From Actinomycetes bacterium (GTDB lineage Bacteria > Actinomycetota > Acidimicrobiia > Acidimicrobiales > Acidimicrobiaceae), in NCBI GenBank assembly GCA_021785005.1, contig JAJYGT010000095.1, positions 1 to 62,726 of the forward strand: DNA of 62,726 bases, in the 5' to 3' direction. The position numbers and the translations under genes are program-made. The notes beneath the pieces were generated by a model. The model was not told the origin of the DNA. It saw nothing but the letters and a program-made list of their open reading frames with translations, and ran no database searches. Positions within the stretch are counted from its first letter, which is position 1. Every line of letters begins with the position of its first letter. This document shows positions 27,806 through 35,456 of this stretch, piece by piece.

Positions 27806-29192
27806 CGTGCAGACCCCTTCCTGTGAGTGCTAGTACTGTCTCCCCAAATGCTTCTGAAAGCGTGGGATGAGGTTGTATAAATTGGGCTACATCTTCGGGT
27901 GTTGCCTCCCAGTTCACCGCCAAATATCCTGCGCCCAGCTGTTCTGTCACCCATGGGCCAGCCATATGGACTCCGAGAATCTTACCGGCTCTACCGTTTG
28001 GAAGTTTCTCAGCGATCACCTTCACCAAACCCTCGGTCTCGCCGATAATTCGCGCTCTAGAGTTCCCGCCAAAAGGATCCTTTTTGACAACAATTTCATA
28101 ACCCGCATTCTTGGCGGCCTCCTCGGTCAGACCAACAAAAGCAACTTCTGGGTGAGTGTAAATACACCAAGGTACATTCAAATAATCAACAGGAACGACA
28201 AGTTCGCCTAAAATTTTCTTTACCGCCACGATGGCTTCCGCAAACCCCACGTGCGCCAATGCTGGGCTAGCAACGAGGTCTCCAATCGCAAAAACGCCAG
28301 GTGCTGTAGTTTCCATAGTGGAATTAACCTGAACAAAACCTTTTTCATCGATCGAGACACCAGAGTCAGGTCCCAGCAACCCATCAATGTAGGGTTTACG
28401 CCCAATCGACATGATCACGGCATCAACGTGAACCGACTGTTCGTCACCGAAGTAAACCGTTGCGCCATATTCCTCCCGTTTGCAACCATGAACAAAGGCA
28501 CCGGTATAGGTAGAAATACCTCTTTTCCGAAATGAACGCGCGACGACATCGACCACATCTTTATCGCAACCGGCCAGAAGAGTTGGTAGCGCCTCAATTA
28601 TTGTGACATTGACTCCAAGGTCACTCATCATTGACGCGAACTCACACCCGATCGCACCGCCACCGATTATGGCAACACTCGATGGCAATTTAGTCATAGA
28701 CAGCACTTCGTCCGACGTGATTATTACTTCCCCATCTATTTCAAAGCCAGGAATGGTACGCGGCACCGATCCACTTGCCAAGATGACGTTTGTGCCTGAA
28801 ATTGTCTCTCCGTTACTCAGTTTGACATTGCCATCTGAAACATACGTCGCAGTCGCCTCAATGATCTCAATCTTGCGGCCCTTCATGAGTCCTGATAAAC
28901 CACGCCAAAGCTGTTCAACTACTTTTTGCTTTCGATCTTGAGTCACAGAAAAGTCAATTGATGGTGTTGAGGACGTGATCCCAAACTCTTTTGCATTTTC
29001 AACAGTGCGATATACCGCGGCTGATTCCAGGAATTCTTTTGCGGGAATACATCCGCGGTGCAAACATGTACCGCCAACTTTATCTTTTTCGACAACCGCA
29101 ATAGACAGCCCAGCACTAGCACCGTATAGTGCCGCGCCATAACCACCTGGACCGCCTCCAATTATCACTACGTCAAATAGTTGCGACTCCAC
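27798..29192 (-). CDS. lpdA: Dihydrolipoamide dehydrogenase (E3)
   Basis: A flavoprotein that reoxidises the lipoyl arm of 2-oxoacid dehydrogenase complexes, giving NADH. The FAD fold opens with VVIIGGGPGGYGAALYGA. The redox disulfide is in GGTCLHRGCIPAKE (CxxxxC). The NAD fold shows VAIIGGGAIGCEFA, and the C-terminal active base is in HPTLSEAFGE. I chose the GTG at 29192 because GGAGGT precedes it by four bases; the frame stays open 11 codons further without a better site. First gene of the lpd-E2-lipBA operon. Confidence 0.95.
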   Translation of the reverse strand: MESQLFDVVIIGGGPGGYGAALYGASAGLSIAVVEKDKVGGTCLHRGCIPAKEFLESAAVYRTVENAKEFGITSSTPSIDFSVTQDRKQKVVEQLWRGLSGLMKGRKIEIIEATATYVSDGNVKLSNGETISGTNVILASGSVPRTIPGFEIDGEVIITSDEVLSMTKLPSSVAIIGGGAIGCEFASMMSDLGVNVTIIEALPTLLAGCDKDVVDVVARSFRKRGISTYTGAFVHGCKREEYGATVYFGDEQSVHVDAVIMSIGRKPYIDGLLGPDSGVSIDEKGFVQVNSTMETTAPGVFAIGDLVASPALAHVGFAEAIVAVKKILGELVVPVDYLNVPWCIYTHPEVAFVGLTEEAAKNAGYEIVVKKDPFGGNSRARIIGETEGLVKVIAEKLPNGRAGKILGVHMAGPWVTEQLGAGYLAVNWEATPEDVAQFIQPHPTLSEAFGETVLALTGRGLHVG

Positions 29193-29529
29193 TGCTACCT
29201 CCACGGTCGCCAAGTTCAAAAACACATTACGTGGTTGAATTACGCTTCAAACTCTATTCGCCACTTGTCTACAGACCCTTGGATCACCCAAACATTTCGA
29301 AAAATTGGCGCTGCCGGATCGAATTTTCGACCTCGTCGGTCAATATCGCAAACAATTTGACCAATTAAACGCAGAAATCTCCAGCTCAAAAAGCAAAATC
29401 TTCAAGTCGCAAAGGCGAACATCTCCTAATCTTTCTCCGATTATTCTACCACCACAACCATTACAAAAGCTGATTAGATTTTTGAGGCCAGAAGTCGTAT
29501 TGGTGACTGCGTTTAGGTATAAATGTCAT
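29193..29529. other. Gap between rnhB and lpd
   Basis: About 337 bp that must hold the promoter of the lpd operon (minus strand). I see no gene, RNA or clear dyad here; open frames in it are short and start-poor. Confidence 0.4.
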
Positions 29530-30204
29530 TTACACATCCAACCTAAGACCATTCGTTCCAAAATTACCGACACTAAGGTTCATCGAATCCACATAACGCC
29601 ATGTCAATCGATGGATGCTCGACAATCCTACAATCGCTAATGCTCGTCTGTGAGCAGGCGAGGGATAACCTTTATTCGAGGAAAAATTCCAGTACGGATA
29701 GCTCTCGTCGATCTCGTTCATGTATGCATCTCTCGCTAACTTCGCAACGACGCTCGCCGCGGCAATGACAACAGATTTTGTATCACCTTTGACCACATTG
29801 GCAACATTAGGCGACGCTAAATAATTGAATTTTCCGTCCAGTAGCACGAGGTCGGCCCGCAGCCCAATACCTTCAAAAGCACGTTCGCTCGCGATCCTAA
29901 GGGCACTAGTTAGGCCCAACTGGTCACATTCAGCTGAACTAGCGGATCCAACAGAAGTACGGAAATACTGCGTAATTACATTTAGCGCACCAAGTCTCGC
30001 GTTTGGGCTCAAAAGTTTAGAGTCATTCACCCTACGTAAGTCTCGATCAGATGCCAAGAGATCCAAAATCTCTTGTTTTCGGGCGCAGGCAACACCTACC
30101 GAAATCGGTCCAGCCCAAGCCCCACGCCCCACCTCGTCCACACCAGCAATGAGAAACTCAGAGGAACACGAGCTAATAAGCTCTCCAGTTACCAAATCTA
30201 ACAA
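29530..30204 (-). CDS. rnhB: Ribonuclease HII
   Basis: Removes RNA primers and misincorporated ribonucleotides from RNA-DNA hybrids. The signature GVDEVGRGAWAGP near residue 20 gives the first Asp and Glu ligands. LVLLDGKF and KLARDAYM carry the other two aspartates, and NDSKLLSP is the conserved loop. Length is 224 residues, normal. The start shown is a TTG without a strong ribosome site, so the true start could be a few codons away. A short extra tail after about residue 205 is not conserved. Confidence 0.93.
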   Translation of the reverse strand: MLDLVTGELISSCSSEFLIAGVDEVGRGAWAGPISVGVACARKQEILDLLASDRDLRRVNDSKLLSPNARLGALNVITQYFRTSVGSASSAECDQLGLTSALRIASERAFEGIGLRADLVLLDGKFNYLASPNVANVVKGDTKSVVIAAASVVAKLARDAYMNEIDESYPYWNFSSNKGYPSPAHRRALAIVGLSSIHRLTWRYVDSMNLSVGNFGTNGLRLDV

Positions 30205-30633
30205 ATATCAACCGTGCACATGATGAGATACCGCCTTACGTATCGAAGGTTACCTGTGACAAATGTATCGGTTTCGCACTACTTTGTGTACAAAATTATA
30301 CATTCCACAAAATAGATAGTAAATTTTAAGGACAAGTAACGACTGGATCCTCAACGAGAAAGATGGGATGCAAAAACACCAAAGATCTACTCTGACACCC
30401 TTGACAGCCCTACATCGCCTGGGTTCGAACAGGGTTAGCAACAAATATAACCTCTGCGTCTCTAGGGCAAATGTCTATTTAACGAGTCAATATTCTCATT
30501 GTGGGGAAACTTATAACCATGAACTGAATAAACTCCCCAAGTACAGTTTTGAGAAAACGATTGTCGTCCACTGCGGATCTGAAACTTGAAAAAGATTTCA
30601 AAACGACTTTCCGCTGCAATCAAAAAGGAAAAA
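30205..30633. other. Gap upstream of the chloride channel gene
   Basis: 429 bp with no supported gene. I checked for a fluoride riboswitch, which often precedes ClC-type genes, and did not see its conserved core. A GGTTCGAA block near 30422 is not part of a tRNA T-arm because the flanking stem does not pair. Confidence 0.4.
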
Positions 30634-32016
30634 ATGGTTAAATCCGATAAAGATCGAATATCCGATAGAATTCGCGAACCCAAACCTTACTTCAAGACAC
30701 GCTTACCGCACGGTAGAGGCGCTACGGAGCAACCTAACGCCACTGGAGACGGGGATGCGGAATTGAATCCGAAGTTTTGGCTGATGTTGGTGCTAACTGG
30801 AATAGGTTCGGGAATATTTGGAATTCTCATGATGATGATCCTTTATTCCGTACAACATACGACCTACCACTATCATGTTGGCGAGTTCCAAATCGCAGTT
30901 GGAAAAGTTGCACCGATTTATCGGTTTTATGCGCTGTTGATTGCTGGCGCAATCGGAGGACCCGCTTGGTTCCTGCTCAATAAATGGACAAAGGGACAAA
31001 AATCTGAGGTAGACGACATCGTCTGGTCGGGAAAAGGTGAGCTCAGTTTCCAAAAAAGTCTTGGTACTTCGATAATTCAAGAAGTCGTAATTGGCTTGGG
31101 TGCATCTTTGGGTCGCGAAGCCGCACCCAAGTTGATGGGCGCGATTACCGGTACATATATCGGTCGCTGGGCACGTTTAAGTCCAGCTCAAAAACGGCTC
31201 CTGATCGCATGCGGAGCTGGTGCTGGTCTCGCAGCTGTATACAATGTTCCCCTCGGCGGTGCGTTGTTTACAGCTGAAATAATGCTTGGTGAAGTTACCC
31301 TTCCGGTTGTTTTACCGGCGATTGGCTGTTCGGTCATAGCGACCGCCATGACCTACGTGTATCTTCCTAACCGAGCGACCTATCTGGGTCTTCCCAACTT
31401 CCAGCTTCGCTGGACCGAAGTTATATGGTCATTGGTTGCCGGTCCAATCATCGCTATTTTTGCAACGGGTTTTGTCCGCCTTGTTGGATTCATAAGTCAT
31501 CATCGACTTAGTGGCAAGGCAGTAATTTTTGGCCCTTTGATATCATTTGGATTACTTGGACTTATCGGGATGAAGTACTACGAACTGTTTGGGAATGGGA
31601 AAGACATGGCAAAATCGGTCTTCTCCGGACAAATTGGCTCGCTCGAGGTACTAGCTATCCTCTTCATGCTAAAACCCATTCTCACCTCCATTGCGCTAGG
31701 AAGTGGTGCTTCAGGTGGCTTGTTTACTCCCTTGCTAGCTAGTGGGGCCGTGCTTGGAGGATTTTTAGGTGGCGTTTGGTCCTTCATTGACCCGGGAGGT
31801 TCCGTGAGCGCCTACGCCATTTTGGGTGCAGCAGCAACTCTTGGAGCGGGACTCCAAGCTCCATTGGCCGGACTTGTCTTAGTGCTAGAACTAACCCATA
31901 CCGGGTTGCAAATCATAGTTCCGATGATGATCGTAACCTTAATTGCCACCGCAATGTCTAGACATTTAGATGGATACTCAATATATTCTGCTCGGTTGCC
32001 TGGTACTGGCGAGTAG
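30634..32016 (+). CDS. ClC-family chloride channel or antiporter
   Basis: An integral membrane protein of about 460 residues with the ClC fold. A charged N-terminal tail of about 50 residues precedes the helices. Selectivity-filter segments are present: LGREAAPK (the GREGP region, here with Ala-Ala where Gly-Pro is usual), LAAVYNVPLGGALF and SGASGGLFTPLLASGA (the GGxFxP motif). It could exchange chloride for protons, useful for acid or osmotic stress. The ATG at 30634 has AAGGA five bases upstream; a TTG 16 codons earlier is a weaker choice. No CBS domains follow. Confidence 0.9.
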   Translation: MVKSDKDRISDRIREPKPYFKTRLPHGRGATEQPNATGDGDAELNPKFWLMLVLTGIGSGIFGILMMMILYSVQHTTYHYHVGEFQIAVGKVAPIYRFYALLIAGAIGGPAWFLLNKWTKGQKSEVDDIVWSGKGELSFQKSLGTSIIQEVVIGLGASLGREAAPKLMGAITGTYIGRWARLSPAQKRLLIACGAGAGLAAVYNVPLGGALFTAEIMLGEVTLPVVLPAIGCSVIATAMTYVYLPNRATYLGLPNFQLRWTEVIWSLVAGPIIAIFATGFVRLVGFISHHRLSGKAVIFGPLISFGLLGLIGMKYYELFGNGKDMAKSVFSGQIGSLEVLAILFMLKPILTSIALGSGASGGLFTPLLASGAVLGGFLGGVWSFIDPGGSVSAYAILGAAATLGAGLQAPLAGLVLVLELTHTGLQIIVPMMIVTLIATAMSRHLDGYSIYSARLPGTGE

Positions 32017-32169
32017 TCAACACCTGAGATTTGATGTCATAATCGATTACTGGATCACCGTTCCCATACAGAAATAATAACAATATCTAATAATTCTGGC
32101 GACCGTGCACATGCTAGGTGATTAGTTAGTGTAAGTACCAATCTCAACAAAATCAAGGCTTTGTCTAAG

Positions 32170-32181
32170 GGCGCGCGCGCC
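32170..32181. repeat. 12-bp alternating GC palindrome
   Basis: GGCGCGCGCGCC, a perfect palindrome of alternating purine and pyrimidine, within an AT-rich gap between the ClC gene and fbiD. Such tracts can adopt left-handed DNA or be a restriction/methylation target. Function unknown. Confidence 0.5.
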
Positions 32182-32272
32182 ACGAAAGCAACCTTCACTT
32201 TTAGATGAACCAATTTAGGGGTCTAAAATATGAAAAGTATTGTCGATGAGCTGAAACACTAACTTGTGTACA

Positions 32273-32911
32273 ATGCAAAGTTCAAGCACAAGTGCTGTGG
32301 TAGTTCCAATCCGATCCTTTAAAGACGGTAAATCGCGATTTACCTTCGGATCGCACTCGAGAACCAAAGCGTTGGTAAAAACAATGGCAGGTTTCGTAGT
32401 CAACGCTGCCAATGGATACCAGACCTATATCTTGACCAAAGATGTCGAAGTAGTTGAGTGGGCTCGTTCCGAGCGACTAGGAACATTTGAGGATATGGCT
32501 TTCGACCTAAACGACTCACTTGCTTTATGCTCTTGGTCGTTGTGGGTAAGTGGTCTCAAAAGAGTAGCGATTGTCCTTGGTGACCTGCCCCTGATTAAAC
32601 ACGAAGATATAGAGGCAGCTCTCACAGCAAACGATCTTTGGATCCTTGGAAACTCTAACCAAAAAGGCACTAATATACTTGCCTTCGATCTGCCGATTCC
32701 ACTCAACCTATGTTTTGGACAGAATTCTTATCAGGCTCACTTGGCAAGCATCAACGGGTTAGGATTACCCTATTGTGAAGCACCGTTATCTGGCGCAAGC
32801 TTTGATTTAGATTCGCCCGAGGACCTTCAACCATTACAAGATTACGCGCGTGATAACTGTGACAGTGACTTTAAAGAGCGACTGCTTCAGCTTGAAGGTT
32901 TAATTCGCTAA
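32273..32911 (+). CDS. fbiD: Phosphoenolpyruvate or 2-phospholactate guanylyltransferase (FbiD/CofC family)
   Basis: A 212-residue nucleotidyltransferase of F420 biosynthesis: it joins GTP to phosphoenolpyruvate (actinobacterial FbiD) or 2-phospholactate (CofC). Recognised by VVVPIRSFKDGKSRF at the N-terminus, the VLGDLPLI metal-binding turn, the NQKGTNILAF motif, FGQNSYQAHL and the closing SFDLDSPEDL. It supports an F420-using organism, which fits actinobacteria. The ATG at 32273 is preferred over a TTG three codons earlier; neither has a strong ribosome site. A PIG-L gene follows after 44 bp. Confidence 0.88.
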   Translation: MQSSSTSAVVVPIRSFKDGKSRFTFGSHSRTKALVKTMAGFVVNAANGYQTYILTKDVEVVEWARSERLGTFEDMAFDLNDSLALCSWSLWVSGLKRVAIVLGDLPLIKHEDIEAALTANDLWILGNSNQKGTNILAFDLPIPLNLCFGQNSYQAHLASINGLGLPYCEAPLSGASFDLDSPEDLQPLQDYARDNCDSDFKERLLQLEGLIR

Positions 32912-32955
32912 CGCACAAGTGGCAATAAACACAAGTGGGAAACTAAGATCACGAA

Positions 32956-33711
32956 ATGACATCTTCGTACTTTAGCGATTACAACGTGGCGCCACAAATA
33001 TTGTCTCCTCCTTCTAGGGCACTTATCGTTGGCGCTCACCCAGATGATATCGAATTCGGCTCTGGGGGAACACTCGCCAAATGGGCAGACGCCGGTACTT
33101 CGCTCATTTTTGTCATCTTGACAGATGGATCCAAAGGGAGCTGGGATCCATCGGTTAGTCCAAAAGATCTCGCAATATTGCGCGAGTCGGAGCAAATCCA
33201 AGCCGCGAAAGTCTTATCTCAAACTGCTGAAGTCGAATTTATGCGATGTGTCGATGGAGAGCTAAAACATGAAAGCACGCAAGTGTCACGGGTGTGCGAA
33301 CTTATTCGAAAACATCGGCCAGGTATCTTAATTGGACATGACCCATGGAAAAGGTATCGTCTTCACCCAGACCATCGAAATGCCGGGTTCATAGTAACAG
33401 ACGCGTTGGTGGCAGCAAGAGACCCCTTATACTTGCCTGACCTTGGTCGAAGCCACCGACCAGAAACATTGCTTTTATTTGAAGCAGATGAGCCAAACTA
33501 CGTGGAAGAACTCTCACCTAGAAATCTTGCAGTCAAAGCAAATGCTCTGCTCCAACACGCATCTCAGCACAAAAGTTCGATGGAAATCGACCAGGAATCA
33601 AACGATGGTGTTGCCAACTTTATCTCGGCAACCCTCGAACACGCCAAACGTGTTGGAGAGACTGCAGGATATCAATACGGCGAGAATTTCCGCCTCATCT
33701 CTGACACCTAG
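32956..33711 (+). CDS. PIG-L/LmbE-family N-acetylglucosaminyl deacetylase-like protein
   Basis: A 251-residue zinc hydrolase. ALIVGAHPDDIEFGSGGTL holds the AHPDD zinc motif, and RLHPDHRNAGF supplies the second conserved His. The family removes acetyl groups from GlcNAc-type substrates in GPI, mycothiol or bacillithiol-like pathways, or from other sugars. MshB-like function in mycothiol synthesis is one option, but the sequence alone does not choose. It lies 44 bp after fbiD on the same strand and may be co-transcribed with it. Confidence 0.87.
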   Translation: MTSSYFSDYNVAPQILSPPSRALIVGAHPDDIEFGSGGTLAKWADAGTSLIFVILTDGSKGSWDPSVSPKDLAILRESEQIQAAKVLSQTAEVEFMRCVDGELKHESTQVSRVCELIRKHRPGILIGHDPWKRYRLHPDHRNAGFIVTDALVAARDPLYLPDLGRSHRPETLLLFEADEPNYVEELSPRNLAVKANALLQHASQHKSSMEIDQESNDGVANFISATLEHAKRVGETAGYQYGENFRLISDT

Positions 33712-33748
33712 ATGCCCAGCGTAACAACTTGCCACGTTACTCATTCAC

Positions 33749-35299
33749 TTAATTCACTAACTTTGTTCTACCGGCCCAATACGGTTCACGCAATTTAAAC
33801 TTTTGAAGTTTCCCTGTCGGAGTTCTTATCAATTCAGTTCGAAATTCAACTGATGTTGGGCATTTGTAATGCGCTAAATTACTGCGGCAAAAGTTAATTA
33901 CGTCGATCTCGGTAAGGTTGGAGTCTGGTCGTTTGACAACCAACGCCTTTACGGTCTCGCCCCATTTATCATCTGGAACACCGATGACGGCAACTTCCAA
34001 GATGTCAGATAACTGGAAAATCGTATCTTCCACTTCGATCGATGATACGTTCTCGCCTCCTGAAATAATGACGTCCTTCTTTCGATCTGAAATTGCGAGG
34101 TAAGAATTCACCATATGACCGCCATCGCCTGTTCTAAACCATCCGCCGTCGATCGCCTCCTGTGTCGCTTCAGAATTGTTCCAATATCCCTTAAAGACTT
34201 GGTTCCCTCGAGCAAGAACCTCACCTGTCGAATCCACTTCTATTGACGTTCCAATTATAGGAACGCCAGCCATCGAGAGAAGTTTTGCACGGTCGGCAGC
34301 GGACTTGGTCGCCCATTCGCGTCGGTACCGATTTACCGTCAAAACCGGCGAGGTCTCAGTCAACCCGTAAATCTGAATAAATTCCCAGCCAAGTTCATCT
34401 TGGAGTCTTTCAATCATTTTGCTTGGGGGTGGCGCACCAGCAGCAACAATTCGAACACTATCTCTACCTGGAACCGACAATCCCTGCGCCAGCCGCTTTT
34501 CTGCAGCTTGTAATACCAGCGACCACACTGCTGGCGCACCACACATAAGCGTCACCCCATGAAGCTGTATACGTGACAGGATATCTTCACCATCCACTTT
34601 GCGCAAAATTATATTTTTAGCTCCCATTCCAGCAAGCGCATACGGCATTCCCCAGCCATTAGCGTGAAAAAGTGGCAGCGTGTGCAAATAGACATCGGAG
34701 TCGCATACGCCTGTGTGCCAGCCAAACATAGTTGCATTTAGCCACATGTTGCGATGTGTGACTTCTACTCCCTTGGGCTGCGCCGTGGTACCCGACGTGT
34801 AGTTGATAGAACACGTCGCGTTTTCGTCACACTCCCAACGCGTGGGCTCGGAACTGCCATCTTTTAACGGCTCAAACGCAAGCTTGTCACGCACACCGTC
34901 AAGCACGATTTTCTCTTTTACCTGGATATTTGAGAGCATCTCTTCGTACTCGGGATCAACCAGCAACACTGACGCCCCGGAGTGGGTGATAACAAATTCA
35001 ACCTCTTTTGCGTTCAACCTGAAATTAATTGGCACAAATATTTTGCCAAACCCGCTGGTAGCAAAAAGAGCAATAGCAAACTTGGTGGCATTTGGACTCA
35101 ATATCGCCACGCGGTCGCCCTCTGTCACGCCCATATCTTCCAAAGTTTTAGCTAGGCCCAATACTCTTTTAAAAAAGCTGCCATAAGTCAACTCGCCAAG
35201 ACCACCTTCTTGCTTTGGTTCGTCGACGAAGGCGATACGATCTGGATATACATTCGCTCCGCGATGTAGAAAATCTAAGATATTCATCTGAACTTGCAT
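33749..35299 (-). CDS. AMP-forming acyl-CoA synthetase
   Basis: A 516-residue member of the adenylate-forming family that activates a carboxylic acid with ATP and CoA. Core motifs are NYTSGTTAQPKGVEVTHRN, QIYGLTETSPV, GWFRTGDGG and SDRKKDVIISGGENVS, and the C-terminal catalytic Lys lies in TPTGKLQKFKLRE. It resembles medium/long-chain fatty acid ligases of actinobacteria; the substrate is not determined. I moved the start to the ATG at 35299, which follows GGGAGGA by eight bases; a longer open frame to 35425 is not needed by the family. Confidence 0.92.
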   Translation of the reverse strand: MQVQMNILDFLHRGANVYPDRIAFVDEPKQEGGLGELTYGSFFKRVLGLAKTLEDMGVTEGDRVAILSPNATKFAIALFATSGFGKIFVPINFRLNAKEVEFVITHSGASVLLVDPEYEEMLSNIQVKEKIVLDGVRDKLAFEPLKDGSSEPTRWECDENATCSINYTSGTTAQPKGVEVTHRNMWLNATMFGWHTGVCDSDVYLHTLPLFHANGWGMPYALAGMGAKNIILRKVDGEDILSRIQLHGVTLMCGAPAVWSLVLQAAEKRLAQGLSVPGRDSVRIVAAGAPPPSKMIERLQDELGWEFIQIYGLTETSPVLTVNRYRREWATKSAADRAKLLSMAGVPIIGTSIEVDSTGEVLARGNQVFKGYWNNSEATQEAIDGGWFRTGDGGHMVNSYLAISDRKKDVIISGGENVSSIEVEDTIFQLSDILEVAVIGVPDDKWGETVKALVVKRPDSNLTEIDVINFCRSNLAHYKCPTSVEFRTELIRTPTGKLQKFKLREPYWAGRTKLVN

Positions 35300-35456
35300 T
35301 GATAATTCCTCCCTTATTGTTTGATATCTTGTGGAATCTGGCGCCAAAAACACATCGAAAACGATCGCAAAGTTATTGAACTTATAGTTAGACGTTACAT
35401 TTTTCCAACTAAAAAAGTGGCTCAAAGAACAACTATGAGCCTGAATAAGCTTTTCT

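Noticed and set aside
30410-30440. GGTTCGAA block resembling a tRNA T-loop
   Set aside because: The five bases on either side do not pair on either strand and no acceptor or anticodon arm is present.
35300-35425. 42-codon N-terminal extension of the acyl-CoA synthetase
   Set aside because: The ATG at 35299 has an excellent ribosome site and gives the usual family length.
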